64,000 nt of DNA from Rariglobus hedericola (GTDB taxonomy: Bacteria; Verrucomicrobiota; Verrucomicrobiia; Opitutales; Opitutaceae): positions 1,116,001 through 1,180,000 of the forward strand of contig NZ_VMBG01000001.1 of assembly GCF_007559335.1 (NCBI RefSeq), given 5' to 3'. This document shows, piece after piece, positions 35,049-44,009 of this stretch. The position numbers and the translations under genes were made by a program. Numbering within the stretch: position 1 is the first letter of the stretch; each line of letters starts with the position of its first letter. The notes below the pieces were generated by a model. It searched no databases and was not told the origin of the DNA. It saw only the letters and a program-made list of their open reading frames with translations.

Positions 35049-36018
35049 AGAGTTCATTACTCCTCCTCCGGTCCTGCTGGTGATTTTCAATCGTCCCGAA
35101 CACGCTGCCCAAACGTTTGCCCGCATCCGCGCCTCACGCCCGGCCAAGCTCTTCATTCACGCCGACGGTCCGCGCGTCTCCCGACCCGGCGAAGACAAGC
35201 GTTGCCTGCTCGCCCGCCAAGCCACCGAAGAAATCGACTGGCCTTGCGAAGTCCACCGCCTCTACCGCGATCAAAACCTCGGCTGCGGCCCCGGTGTGTC
35301 CTCGGCCATCACTTGGTTTTTCGAACACGTCGAAGAAGGCATTATTCTTGAAGACGACTGCCTTCCCCACCCCGCCTTCTTTACTTTCTGCGCGCTCATG
35401 CTGTCCCGGCATCGCGACAATGATCGCATCATGCATGTCGCCGGTTCCGGACTTGCCCTAGATTCGGTCGCCAGCCCCACGATTCATTTATTGCCGTTTC
35501 CTTTGATATGGGGCTGGGCCACGTGGCGCCGGGCTTGGAGCCATTATCAATTTAAGCTGCCCTCCGAATCCGAGGTGGAGGCGACTATTCGCCACTACAA
35601 TCACACCGCATCCGAACGCTCTTATTGGCGGACGACTTTTATCGCGACCCGCACCGGCGCGATCAACACATGGGATTATCAGTGGGTGCTGGCTCTCTGG
35701 CGCCAAGGAGGCTTGGCCGTGACGCCCTCGTTTGGTTTGGTTTCCAATGAAGGTCTCGGCGTCGATGCCACCCACACCCAAGGAATCAACTCAACCACCA
35801 TCGCCCCACTGCTTGAATCCCTATCGTTGCCATCGGACCTCGAACTCACGACAAACTCGGCGGCGGTCAACATGGGATACATCAACCGCCACTTGTTACA
35901 GGTGATTCCGTCCACTTGGGATTTTCGTTTTCAATCGTTTGCCAGAAAAACCTCGTGGACCTGGCGCCTCTACCTCGCGCTTCGCAGCCGTTTACGCCCC
36001 CTTTTATGCCGACACTAG
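35041..36018 (+). CDS. Glycosyltransferase of nucleotide-diphospho-sugar transferase type
   Basis: The 325-residue product begins MTEEFITPPPVLLVIFNRPE and has a GT-A-like core: RASRPAKLFIHADGPR, LYRDQNLGCGPGVSSAITWF, then GIILEDDCLPHPAFFTFCA, where EDD is the metal-binding DXD position. Later come LPFPLIWGWATWRRAWSHYQ and NTWDYQWVLALWRQGGLAV. This set of motifs recurs in proteins often labelled hemolytic protein HlpA-like, which are in fact glycosyltransferases. The start overlaps the end of the fucosyltransferase gene; a longer frame from 34822 lies within that gene and is rejected. Acceptor and donor unknown. Confidence 0.82.
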   Translation: MTEEFITPPPVLLVIFNRPEHAAQTFARIRASRPAKLFIHADGPRVSRPGEDKRCLLARQATEEIDWPCEVHRLYRDQNLGCGPGVSSAITWFFEHVEEGIILEDDCLPHPAFFTFCALMLSRHRDNDRIMHVAGSGLALDSVASPTIHLLPFPLIWGWATWRRAWSHYQFKLPSESEVEATIRHYNHTASERSYWRTTFIATRTGAINTWDYQWVLALWRQGGLAVTPSFGLVSNEGLGVDATHTQGINSTTIAPLLESLSLPSDLELTTNSAAVNMGYINRHLLQVIPSTWDFRFQSFARKTSWTWRLYLALRSRLRPLLCRH

Positions 36019-37544
36019 ACGTGATCATGACGGTGAAAGACGGTGCCACCTATCTCCCGGCCGCGCTCGACAGTCTTGCCGCGCAGTCATTCCGCGACTT
36101 CCGGTTACTCGCCTGCGATGATGGATCCACCGACGACACCGCAGCCATTTTCCAGCGCGAAACCCGTTTCCCGGTTGTGCTCGTTCGCAATGCAACCAAT
36201 CGGGGGATTTCGCAGTCCGCCAATAGTCTCCTGGATCTGCCGTCCGATGCACGCTATGTTGCCCGCTTCGACGGGGATGACGTCTGCGCCCCCGAACGGT
36301 TTGAGCTTCAGGTTGCCTATCTCGACAGCCATCCGGATGTAGGCGTCGTTGGCAGCAGTTTGTCCATGATGGATGCCGCGGGAACGATCACCGACCACCG
36401 GACCTTTCCCTCCACTGATTCGGAACTTCAGATTGAACTGCTGTTCAACTGTCCGCTTGCCCAATCCGCAGTCATGCTCCGCCGCTGTATCATCGGCCAA
36501 CACGGCGTGCGATACGACCCCGCGCTTCACACGTCGGAAGACTACGATCTCTGGTGCCGTCTCTCCTGTCTGACCCACCTGGCCAATCTACCCAAAGAAC
36601 TCACCGCATATCGCCGCCACGGTTCGGCCGCTTACTTAAGCGCCCGCAAAGAAGATTCATTGGCCGTCATGCGGAGCGTTCGCCTGCGTCACATCGAGCG
36701 CCTCTCTTTTACCGAATCCGAACGCGCTCTGCTCACTCGCGCGCTCGGACTTCAATCATATGCCGACTCTGTTCCCGGCGTCTTGGATGCCAACGGCATC
36801 GTGGGGCTTCTGCGCACTCTGGACCGGCTGTATCTAAAACCTGGATTCGCATCTCATGTCTTGGATCGTCGCAACGAAATCGGGCTGCGTCTCCTTCTGG
36901 ATTTAAGCGGAGCACAAAAACTCTCCCTGCTATTGCGTGACGCCCGCCTTCGTTGCGCCTATCTTCGCGAAAAATACCGCCAGTCCGTCGGCCTCAAGCG
37001 GGAGCGTCAGCTGGCTCAATCGTCACGGGCTAAACTGGCTCGCACGATCCGCAAAAAAATCCTGTCGAGCCACGGCTCCTGCGAAAGCGATTTCCGCGTT
37101 TACGGTTTTTCAGGCGCAGATGGGACGTCGTTTGCTCCCGGAACCGTGATCGAGCATGGCTGCAGCCTCTGGTTTCCCACACCGGCCGAAGGCGGTGTGG
37201 CCACACTGCAAGCCGGTGAAAATCTGTTCCTCGGTTTTAATACACGCATCAATGTCTATCACCCCGTTGTCATCGGGGCACAGGTTTCTATTGGTGCAAA
37301 CAGCTATATCGCCTCCAACAACCACCGCTATTCCCGCAAGGATGTCGCCATCCAAAATCAGGGATTCACCGGCGCTCCCGTCACCATCGGTGATGATGTC
37401 TGGATCGGCTGCCATGTCGTCATTCTGCCCGGCGTTACCATCGGCCGGGGCGCCGTGATCGGTGCGGGTAGTGTCGTGACCCGCGACGTGCCATCCGACG
37501 AGGTCTGGGCTGGCGTCCCCGCAAAAAAACTCAAGTCGCGCTGA
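36006..37544 (+). CDS. Fusion: GT2 glycosyltransferase plus left-handed beta-helix acetyltransferase domain
   Basis: A two-enzyme protein of 512 residues. Residues 1 to about 230 form a GT2 domain: DVIMTVKDGATYLPAALDSL, CDDGSTDDT, the DXD-type ARFDGDDVCAPERF near 86-99, and HTSEDYDLWCRL. A helical linker (about 230-360) leads to a hexapeptide-repeat acyltransferase domain (about 405-505) with NVYHPVVIGAQVSIGANSYI, a possible catalytic His440 in SNNHRYS, and the repeat run VTIGDDVWIGCHVVILPGVT. The ATG at 36006 overlaps the previous gene by 13 bases. The fusion suggests that one protein both adds and O-acetylates a sugar; this is inferred, not known. Confidence 0.9.
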   Translation: MPTLDVIMTVKDGATYLPAALDSLAAQSFRDFRLLACDDGSTDDTAAIFQRETRFPVVLVRNATNRGISQSANSLLDLPSDARYVARFDGDDVCAPERFELQVAYLDSHPDVGVVGSSLSMMDAAGTITDHRTFPSTDSELQIELLFNCPLAQSAVMLRRCIIGQHGVRYDPALHTSEDYDLWCRLSCLTHLANLPKELTAYRRHGSAAYLSARKEDSLAVMRSVRLRHIERLSFTESERALLTRALGLQSYADSVPGVLDANGIVGLLRTLDRLYLKPGFASHVLDRRNEIGLRLLLDLSGAQKLSLLLRDARLRCAYLREKYRQSVGLKRERQLAQSSRAKLARTIRKKILSSHGSCESDFRVYGFSGADGTSFAPGTVIEHGCSLWFPTPAEGGVATLQAGENLFLGFNTRINVYHPVVIGAQVSIGANSYIASNNHRYSRKDVAIQNQGFTGAPVTIGDDVWIGCHVVILPGVTIGRGAVIGAGSVVTRDVPSDEVWAGVPAKKLKSR

Positions 37545-37546
37545 CC

Positions 37547-38827
37547 GTGTTGCCCATTCGAACATCCGCACCGCTCGTCACCCACCTTGCCTCCACGCTG
37601 GGCGGCGGTGCAGGCGTTGCCTTGCAGCGCACCCACTTGGCTTTGCTAAAGTCCGCTCTTCCTTCGCGCGTGCTCACGGGGCAACCGTCACTCCTCGAAC
37701 AAACCGGAGTTTGCCCTGCTTCTCCACCCCCCCTCCCCGAACGACTGCTTCGGCGTGTGGGAATCCATCTGGATGGCACTGAACGCATGATGGACGAACT
37801 GGTGAAATCACGTCCGCCGTCCGCCCGCCCTGGCGACATTGAATTATATTCTCCGCCCTTCAGTCGCCACCACCCCGAACTTCATCCGTGGGTTGTCGAG
37901 GCGGACATTGTCCACCTGCACTGGATCGCCGGCTTTGTCGATTGGCCGCGATTTTTCCGAACCACGCGCAAGCCGGTCGTCTTCACTTTGCACGACCAGC
38001 AAAATTATCTCGGCGGGGTTCATTATGAAAACGATTTTACCGCCAACCCATGGCTTGCACCCTTGGAGCACCGAACCCGCCAAACAAAAAAAGCCGCCCT
38101 TTCCGGGCACTCGGTTTCGGTCATCGGCAACAGCGAATGGAACACCCGCCTCGCCGCCGCCTCGGGATTTTTCCCCCAGGGGACTACATTCCACACCATT
38201 CCCTACGCACTGGATACCGAGCTTTACTCCCCCAGGACAAAGACCGAAGCCAAAGCTGCGTTGGGACTTCCTCCGGATCACCTCGTCATCGGTTTCGCCA
38301 GCGACGATCTGGGCAACCGGCGCAAGGGCTTTGACGTCCTCATTCAGGCATTGCGTTCGCTGCCTGCCGCTGACTCGAAAGTTTCCCTTCTGAGTTTCGG
38401 CCGTTCTCCCGCCAACTCGCTTGCCGCTTCGCTTGAGCTCCCGTGGACGCATCTCGGGTTCATTGATGCAGACCCCGTCAAAGCCGCCGCCTACTCGGCA
38501 ATGGATGTGTTTATCGTGCCTTCGCGTGCCGAGGCCTTCGGCCAGACTGCCATCGAAGCGATGGCCTGCGGAACCCCGGTCATTGCATCCAATGTCGGCG
38601 GCCTGCCTGAAGCGTTGGATTTCGGCCGTTGCGGACTGCTCGTTGAACCGGACCGTCCCGATCTCTTGTGCGAGGCCATTAAATCACTGCTCGATGATCC
38701 GGCTCGCCGTGGAAGCCTTGCGGGCGACGCCCGCCGACACGTTGTCTCACAACACGATTCCGTGCGCCATGCATCGGCCTGCGGGCAAGTCTATCGTCAA
38801 CTGCTTGATCGCGTGCCTGTCATCTAA
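37547..38827 (+). CDS. Glycosyltransferase, GT4-like
   Basis: The 426-residue product has the GT-B layout. The N-terminus holds the Gly-rich LASTLGGGAGVALQRTHLAL, then VVEADIVHLHWIAGFVDWPR and PVVFTLHDQQNYLGGVHY. The C-terminal donor domain has GFASDDLGNRRKGFDVLIQA and the EX7E-type PSRAEAFGQTAIEAMACGTP. The N-terminal pattern resembles WcaC/AmsD-like exopolysaccharide transferases. It starts with GTG two bases after the fusion gene; no better start lies nearby. A 23-base gap leads to the methyltransferase gene. Confidence 0.9.
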   Translation: MLPIRTSAPLVTHLASTLGGGAGVALQRTHLALLKSALPSRVLTGQPSLLEQTGVCPASPPPLPERLLRRVGIHLDGTERMMDELVKSRPPSARPGDIELYSPPFSRHHPELHPWVVEADIVHLHWIAGFVDWPRFFRTTRKPVVFTLHDQQNYLGGVHYENDFTANPWLAPLEHRTRQTKKAALSGHSVSVIGNSEWNTRLAAASGFFPQGTTFHTIPYALDTELYSPRTKTEAKAALGLPPDHLVIGFASDDLGNRRKGFDVLIQALRSLPAADSKVSLLSFGRSPANSLAASLELPWTHLGFIDADPVKAAAYSAMDVFIVPSRAEAFGQTAIEAMACGTPVIASNVGGLPEALDFGRCGLLVEPDRPDLLCEAIKSLLDDPARRGSLAGDARRHVVSQHDSVRHASACGQVYRQLLDRVPVI

Positions 38828-38850
38828 ACCGATTCACGTTCATACTTACC

Positions 38851-39702
38851 ATGCGCACATTCTTAAACAAATTACGCACGCGACTCCGTCGCTTGCGTAA
38901 TCTCGCCGACGTTTCCGAAAACCCGATTTCGTTCACCAAATATTATTCGGGCCGCCCGCCCGGCACCGAACTGAACCTGCGCTATCAGCCCACTCCAAGC
39001 ACCGAAGCCCTCCCCGTCCCTCCGCGTGATCTTTGGCTGGGTTACGGCCAGGATGATGCCTCGTATCTTGAGTCTGGGAAAACCGACGTAGATGCCATGC
39101 TGGCTATTCTCCAGTCTGTGGGCTGGGCACATCAGCCCGATCAACCGATACTAGACTTGGGCTGCGGAGGCGGGCGCATGATCCGGCACCTCCGCAGTAT
39201 CGCCGAAAAGACTCCGGTATGGGGCATGGACATCAGCGCACCGCACATCAGCTGGCTGAAAACCCGACTCGTCCCGCCCTTTCATTTCGCGACCAACACC
39301 ACGCTTCCCCACCTGCCGTTTCCCGATAATCACATCGGGCTGGTCTATTGCGGCTCCGTATTCACGCACATCGACGAACTCGCAGAATCCTGGTTTATGG
39401 AGGTGCAGCGCACGCTCGCCCCCGGCGGCTATTTATTTTGCACGCTCCATGACGAGCATACCCGCGAAAAGCTGATGTCGGATCCATCTCAACCTCTCGC
39501 CCGCTCCTTACGCGGGCACGATCTGATTAACTCCGGAGTAACCGTGCCCGATATTCTCGTTCTCGGGCAGGATGCGAATTCCAATGTCTTTTACCACAGC
39601 CGCTATCTCCACGCGATGCTCGCGCCCCTCTTCGAAGTCGTGAAAATCGTCCCCGGAGCCTACGGTTATCAGACCGCATGGGTGCTGCGCAAACGCGCCT
39701 GA
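38851..39702 (+). CDS. Class I SAM-dependent methyltransferase
   Basis: The 283-residue product has a methyltransferase core with motif I PILDLGCGGGRMIRHL and the segment VWGMDISAPHISWLK. Motif-like stretches LPFPDNHIGLVYCGSVFTHI and LAPGGYLFCTLHDEH follow. A basic N-terminal tail (RTFLNKLRTRLRRLRNLADV) precedes the fold. It lies between two glycosyltransferase genes with small gaps (23 and 18 bases). It probably methylates a sugar of the glycan; the position on the sugar cannot be told. Confidence 0.87.
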   Translation: MRTFLNKLRTRLRRLRNLADVSENPISFTKYYSGRPPGTELNLRYQPTPSTEALPVPPRDLWLGYGQDDASYLESGKTDVDAMLAILQSVGWAHQPDQPILDLGCGGGRMIRHLRSIAEKTPVWGMDISAPHISWLKTRLVPPFHFATNTTLPHLPFPDNHIGLVYCGSVFTHIDELAESWFMEVQRTLAPGGYLFCTLHDEHTREKLMSDPSQPLARSLRGHDLINSGVTVPDILVLGQDANSNVFYHSRYLHAMLAPLFEVVKIVPGAYGYQTAWVLRKRA

Positions 39703-39720
39703 TTTCCGTTCGACCGCCAC

Positions 39721-40896
39721 ATGCCCGACCACCCCCAACCTCTACCAGCGCCCCCGCCCGGGAAATCCGGCTGGCCGTGGATTGGCTTTGAGGTTTCGGG
39801 GGGAAATCGCGACGCCTCCTGGCCGCGGATTTCCATCGTCACTCCATCCTACAACCAAGCCGCGTTTATCGAGGAAACCATCCGCTCAGTCCTGCTCCAA
39901 GGATATCCAAACTTGCAATACATCGTCATCGACGGTGGCAGCACCGATGGCTCGGTGGACATCATCCAAAAATACACGCCGTGGATCGACTATTGGGAAA
40001 GCACGCCTGATCGCGGCCAGTCACACGCAATCAACAAGGGGCTCTCCCGCTGCAACGGCGAGTGGTTCAACTGGCTCAACAGCGACGACTATCTTTTCCC
40101 CGGCGCGCTTCAATTCCTGGCGAGCTCCATCCGTGATCAACCTCAAGTGATGATCACCGCCGGCCGCACCCGCAATCTACGCCAAGGAGAACTCCGTGAA
40201 AGCTATGGCTGCCGTCTCTCCCAAGGCCGGCCAGAAGGCCTGTTTTCACTGGGACTCAACCAGCCGGGATCACTTTTACGCCTGGCTCCTGTCCGTGAGT
40301 GCGGACTCACCGAGGAACTGCACTACACGATGGACCTCGCGCTCTGGATACGCCTGTTGTTACAAGGCGAACTCAAGCTCATCGACCACGAAATCGCCGC
40401 TTACCGCTACCACGAAAACTCCAAAACCTGCAGTGCCGCCGATGTATTCGCACCCGAGGAGTTCTCCGTCCTGCACGATCTATTTCTCTCGCTCGTTTCC
40501 TCTAGTGCCACCGAGGCCCTTCGCCGGGTGCGCGCCCTCTGCCCCGCACCGCAGCTCGCCTTCACGGCTGCGTCCCCGGTCAATACAACCTCCATCACTC
40601 GAGCCTTTTTCGACCGCCTGTTCGTGACCGATAGTTTGCTCTTCCGCGCTCTGCGGGGATTCCTCAAAGATGATCGCCGCGCCTTCCCGGAGTTTCTTCG
40701 CCTGATCGACTGCCTGCGGCCCGTGCTCCAATCCGTGTATGCCGGCAATTTCGCCGCCGTTGAAAGCCGTGCGCTGCTCCACGCCCTTCAGGAAACCGGA
40801 CGCATCACTTCTTGGCCCGCCGCCCGCCGCGTCTTATTCGCCGCCCGCACGCCAGCAACCGTTCGCGCGCTCCTCCGCTTGTGGCTGAAATCATGA
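39721..40896 (+). CDS. Glycosyltransferase family 2
   Basis: GT-A enzyme of 391 residues. The start region is Pro-rich, then ISIVTPSYNQAAFIEETIRS, IDGGSTDGSVDIIQKY, and DRGQSHAINKGLSRCNGEWF. A DXD-type NWLNSDDYLFPGALQF and TMDLALWIRLLLQGE complete the catalytic region. The C-terminal 120 residues are helical and basic, with no family feature seen. Its stop overlaps the start of the next gene (ATGA). Of the GT2 proteins here it is closest to WcaA-like exopolysaccharide transferases. Confidence 0.92.
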   Translation: MPDHPQPLPAPPPGKSGWPWIGFEVSGGNRDASWPRISIVTPSYNQAAFIEETIRSVLLQGYPNLQYIVIDGGSTDGSVDIIQKYTPWIDYWESTPDRGQSHAINKGLSRCNGEWFNWLNSDDYLFPGALQFLASSIRDQPQVMITAGRTRNLRQGELRESYGCRLSQGRPEGLFSLGLNQPGSLLRLAPVRECGLTEELHYTMDLALWIRLLLQGELKLIDHEIAAYRYHENSKTCSAADVFAPEEFSVLHDLFLSLVSSSATEALRRVRALCPAPQLAFTAASPVNTTSITRAFFDRLFVTDSLLFRALRGFLKDDRRAFPEFLRLIDCLRPVLQSVYAGNFAAVESRALLHALQETGRITSWPAARRVLFAARTPATVRALLRLWLKS

Positions 40897-41912
40897 ACGC
40901 AGCCCCCGCCATCACGGTCCTGATGCCTGTTCACAATGCCGCGCCATTCGTCCGCGCCGCGATCGACAGCATTCTCACGCAGTCTTGGACCGAATTTGAG
41001 TTTCTCATCATCGATGACGGTTCTTCCGACGACAGCCTTGCCGTCATCAAAGGCATTGCCGACCCACGCATTCGTCTCGTTGAACAAAAGCCCAACCAAG
41101 GCATCGTTAGCACGCTCAACTCAGGTCTCGCGCTTGCCCGCGGCCGCTACATCGCCCGCATGGATGCCGACGACCTCGCGCTCCCCGGGCGCCTTGAGCA
41201 ACAATTCAACTTCATGGAATCGCATCCCGAGGTCGGCCTCTGCGGCACATACTTCCAAAAAATCGGCGACGATCCCGGCCCCGGCTGGATACGCTTTCAC
41301 GAAAACGCTTCACTCCAGATCGCCCTGCTTTTTGAGAATCCGTTTTGTCACCCCACGGTGATGATGCGTCGTGAAATCCTCTCGCGACATCAGCTGCTCT
41401 ATCCCGCGGATGCCCCCCACGCCGAAGAATACGCGCTGTGGGCCCGGCTTGCCCGGCACACACACTTCGCCAACCTGCCTGACACCTTGCTTCACTATCG
41501 CACCCATGCTCGTCAAGTGAGCCGGCTGCACAACGCAATCCAGTGCCGCTCGATTGATCACGTCATCCGCACGCAGCTCGCTCATCTCGGATTGCTCCGT
41601 CTTTCTTCCGGACAACTCGCCCTCCACCAAGTTCTCGGAGGCGGATTTTATCCGCTGCCCGGTTACATCGCGCACCTTAAAAAATGGACTCGCACACTCG
41701 TCGTCGCCAACGCACGCACCGGACTTTTTGATCACGCTGAACTCACACGACAGCTTGAAGAGCGGCTCCGTGTGGCGCGTGATTACCATGAACGCATGCT
41801 GGCTGAAATGCCCCCTGTTCGTCGTTTGAAATGGCGAATCTCAACTTGGTTAAGACATCACGCCGACTCGCTCCGCCCCCGCGCTGAGGCAACTCCACTC
41901 GCATCTCCATGA
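40893..41912 (+). CDS. Glycosyltransferase family 2
   Basis: GT-A enzyme of 339 residues, with AITVLMPVHNAAPFVRAAID, the donor site FLIIDDGSSDDSLAVI, RYIARMDADDLALPGRLEQQ bearing the DXD-type motif, and CHPTVMMRREIL. This motif series is shared with the GT2 half of the fusion protein at 36006. The start at 40893 overlaps the upstream stop (ATGA); the longer frame from 40812 lies in the preceding gene. Its end again overlaps the next gene by four bases. Sugar unknown. Confidence 0.93.
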   Translation: MNAAPAITVLMPVHNAAPFVRAAIDSILTQSWTEFEFLIIDDGSSDDSLAVIKGIADPRIRLVEQKPNQGIVSTLNSGLALARGRYIARMDADDLALPGRLEQQFNFMESHPEVGLCGTYFQKIGDDPGPGWIRFHENASLQIALLFENPFCHPTVMMRREILSRHQLLYPADAPHAEEYALWARLARHTHFANLPDTLLHYRTHARQVSRLHNAIQCRSIDHVIRTQLAHLGLLRLSSGQLALHQVLGGGFYPLPGYIAHLKKWTRTLVVANARTGLFDHAELTRQLEERLRVARDYHERMLAEMPPVRRLKWRISTWLRHHADSLRPRAEATPLASP

Positions 41913-42982
41913 GATCTTTTTGCACAGTCGTCACTTGGTCGTATCTGCCCTATGTGCGTGCTCTTCGCGATTCCCTGCGTGAATCGGGAAACTCCGAGCC
42001 ATTTCACGTTCTCGTCACCGATGCCACACGCGCCCAACTGCCCGCCGCCGAAGACGGACTGATCTGCATCACACTCGACGAACTGGCTCCGCAGCCACCG
42101 CGCGCAATGCGTTACTACTTCAGCGCGTTCGAACTGTGCAACGCCCTCAAGCCCTTTGTCGTCTCCCATCTGCTCACCGCCGGGTTCGAGCGCGTCATCT
42201 ATCTCGACTCCGATCTGCTGGCTTCCGGTTCATTCGCTCCTGTCTGGTCCCTGCTCGACGAGGCTCCACTCCTCCTCACGCCCCACCAGCTCACTCCGCC
42301 GCCCATCGACCTGCTCTACATCACCGAAATCGACATCGTCGACCAGGGTCTCTTCAACGGCGGTTTCACCGCCTGGAGGCGCGGCCCCGAGTCAGCCCGG
42401 ATACTCGAATGGATGCATTCACGTTTCCCTGTTTATGGATTTTGCGATCGCCAGCATGGCATGTTCGTTGACCAAAAAATGCTCCCGCTTGTCGCCGAGT
42501 ATTTCCCCACCTCGGTAAAAATCCTCCGCGATCCCTGCCTCAATATTGCTTTCTGGAACGCCCACGAGCGCGCCGTCCGCCCGGCAGGTGACGGACGCTG
42601 GGAGATCGATGGTCGTCCCGTCGTGTTTTTCCACCTCAGCGGCTACCGCACCTCAAAACCCGGCATCATCTGCACTTACATGGCAGCGTCCGACAACGAC
42701 GCCTTGATCGCCCGCTGCCCGTGGCTAAGCGGCGTGCTCGCACGCTATCACGCAGGTGTCATCCGCCACGAATCCGGCCACCCGGGAATCCGGTATCCTT
42801 ATTCCCATTACGAGGGCACCCGGCTCACGTCTGATTTCCGCCGCCTGCTCTTCGAAACGGGCGAACTCGACCGCCGTTCCTTCGCCTACTGGCGCATTCG
42901 CATTCGTGAATTCCTCCGGCCGATCAAACATTTCTTCACGCGTAATTTCGCCGCACTCCTTAATCGTGTCCGCTCACGCTGA
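41909..42982 (+). CDS. Glycosyltransferase, GT8-like
   Basis: The 357-residue product looks like a GT-A enzyme of glycogenin/LgtC type. The N-terminus reads FCTVVTWSYLPYVRALRDSL. The metal site GFERVIYLDSDLLASGSF has a DXD-type DSD. A later IVDQGLFNGGFTAWRRGPES corresponds to the NXG region of the family, and DGRWEIDGRPVVFFHLSGY is near the C-terminus. Similarity to named GT8 enzymes is only moderate. It is joined to the GT2 gene upstream by an ATGA overlap, and its end overlaps the next start by 17 bases. Confidence 0.75.
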   Translation: MRSFCTVVTWSYLPYVRALRDSLRESGNSEPFHVLVTDATRAQLPAAEDGLICITLDELAPQPPRAMRYYFSAFELCNALKPFVVSHLLTAGFERVIYLDSDLLASGSFAPVWSLLDEAPLLLTPHQLTPPPIDLLYITEIDIVDQGLFNGGFTAWRRGPESARILEWMHSRFPVYGFCDRQHGMFVDQKMLPLVAEYFPTSVKILRDPCLNIAFWNAHERAVRPAGDGRWEIDGRPVVFFHLSGYRTSKPGIICTYMAASDNDALIARCPWLSGVLARYHAGVIRHESGHPGIRYPYSHYEGTRLTSDFRRLLFETGELDRRSFAYWRIRIREFLRPIKHFFTRNFAALLNRVRSR

Positions 42983-43994
42983 GTCCATTTCAGAATCGCG
43001 CGGCGTCATTATCTGGACGTCGTTGCTACCCGACCCGCCCGAACCGGACCTCGTCGAGCGTTTCGGCGTGTTCCCGCTGGAGTTCCATCACAGCGCCCTT
43101 CACGCCGGTTTCGATCTGGTGCGTGGCGACACCCTCCCGCTCCTCCGCGCCGCCCTGCGCGCCGCCCGCGCCCAGGGCCGCAAGGTCATGATCTTCGTTT
43201 ACAGCCTGCGTCCCTACGACGTGCTCGCCCTCGCTCTCTACGCGCACACCGTCCCCATCGTCATCTACTACCAGAACATCGCGCCGGCCCTCCTCCCTTG
43301 GCGCAAACGCCTCTTCGTCACCTACGCTCTGCGCCGCGCCCGTCTTGTTCTTGTTCAGGATACGCGCCGTCTCGCCAGTTTCAGCCGAGAGCAAGGCGCA
43401 CACCGCACGCGTTTTTTCCCGTGGATCGTCGATGACGTTTTTTTCAAACCGGTCCCCGGCATCAAACACACCAAGACTTTGTTTGTCCCCGGTGATCGCG
43501 GGCGTCTCGATGACCTCGTCATCGAAATCGCCCGCCGCACCGGTCGTCATATCGTCCGCGTCTCGCGTTATTATCCGCCTCGCGAACTGGCTGCCTATCA
43601 AGCCTGCGAACTCATCGACCTTCGCTATTATGTGCGCTGGGAAACTCTTCTCCACCTCTATCAGGAAACCGCGATGGTGCTCAACGTCACCGACGACGCT
43701 GAAACCTCTGCCGGCATGACTTCGTTCCTCGAAGGTCTGGCCATGAACGCCCTCGTCCTCACCCCGGCCGGTCACAGCAGCGCCGGTTACGAATTCGCCG
43801 ACGGCTTCAAGCCTTACATCACCATCGCCCAACCGCGCAGTGTGGATGCTTGGGTCGAGGCCATCGAAGCCGCCGACCGTCATCCGCGCGACTGGCCCGC
43901 CGGCCGCACCCCGCGCGATTTATTTCTTCAACTCTCCGGCATGGCCGCCTCCTCGCAGCGCTGGCGCGAACTGTTCGCCGAAGTCACCGCCTAA
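42966..43994 (+). CDS. Putative glycosyltransferase (GT-B-like)
   Basis: The 342-residue product is not clearly assigned to a named family. It shows a two-domain pattern typical of GT-B enzymes: GVIIWTSLLPDPPEPDLVER, then VPIVIYYQNIAPALLPWRKR and RRARLVLVQDTRRLASFSRE, then a second half with TLFVPGDRGRLDDLVIEIAR and MTSFLEGLAMNALVLTPAGH. The GTG at 42966 is taken as start because the longer open frame from 42756 is out of character and lies inside the upstream gene. That gives a 17-base overlap. The context of glycosyltransferase genes on both sides supports the role. Confidence 0.68.
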   Translation: MSAHAESISESRGVIIWTSLLPDPPEPDLVERFGVFPLEFHHSALHAGFDLVRGDTLPLLRAALRAARAQGRKVMIFVYSLRPYDVLALALYAHTVPIVIYYQNIAPALLPWRKRLFVTYALRRARLVLVQDTRRLASFSREQGAHRTRFFPWIVDDVFFKPVPGIKHTKTLFVPGDRGRLDDLVIEIARRTGRHIVRVSRYYPPRELAAYQACELIDLRYYVRWETLLHLYQETAMVLNVTDDAETSAGMTSFLEGLAMNALVLTPAGHSSAGYEFADGFKPYITIAQPRSVDAWVEAIEAADRHPRDWPAGRTPRDLFLQLSGMAASSQRWRELFAEVTA

Positions 43995-44009
43995 CTCCCG
44001 CCGCTCCGC

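Noticed and set aside
42756-42965. Longer version of the gene at 42966 reading through the 3' end of the GT8-like gene
   Set aside because: The extra 70 residues are Ser/Arg-rich out-of-frame translation of the upstream coding sequence.
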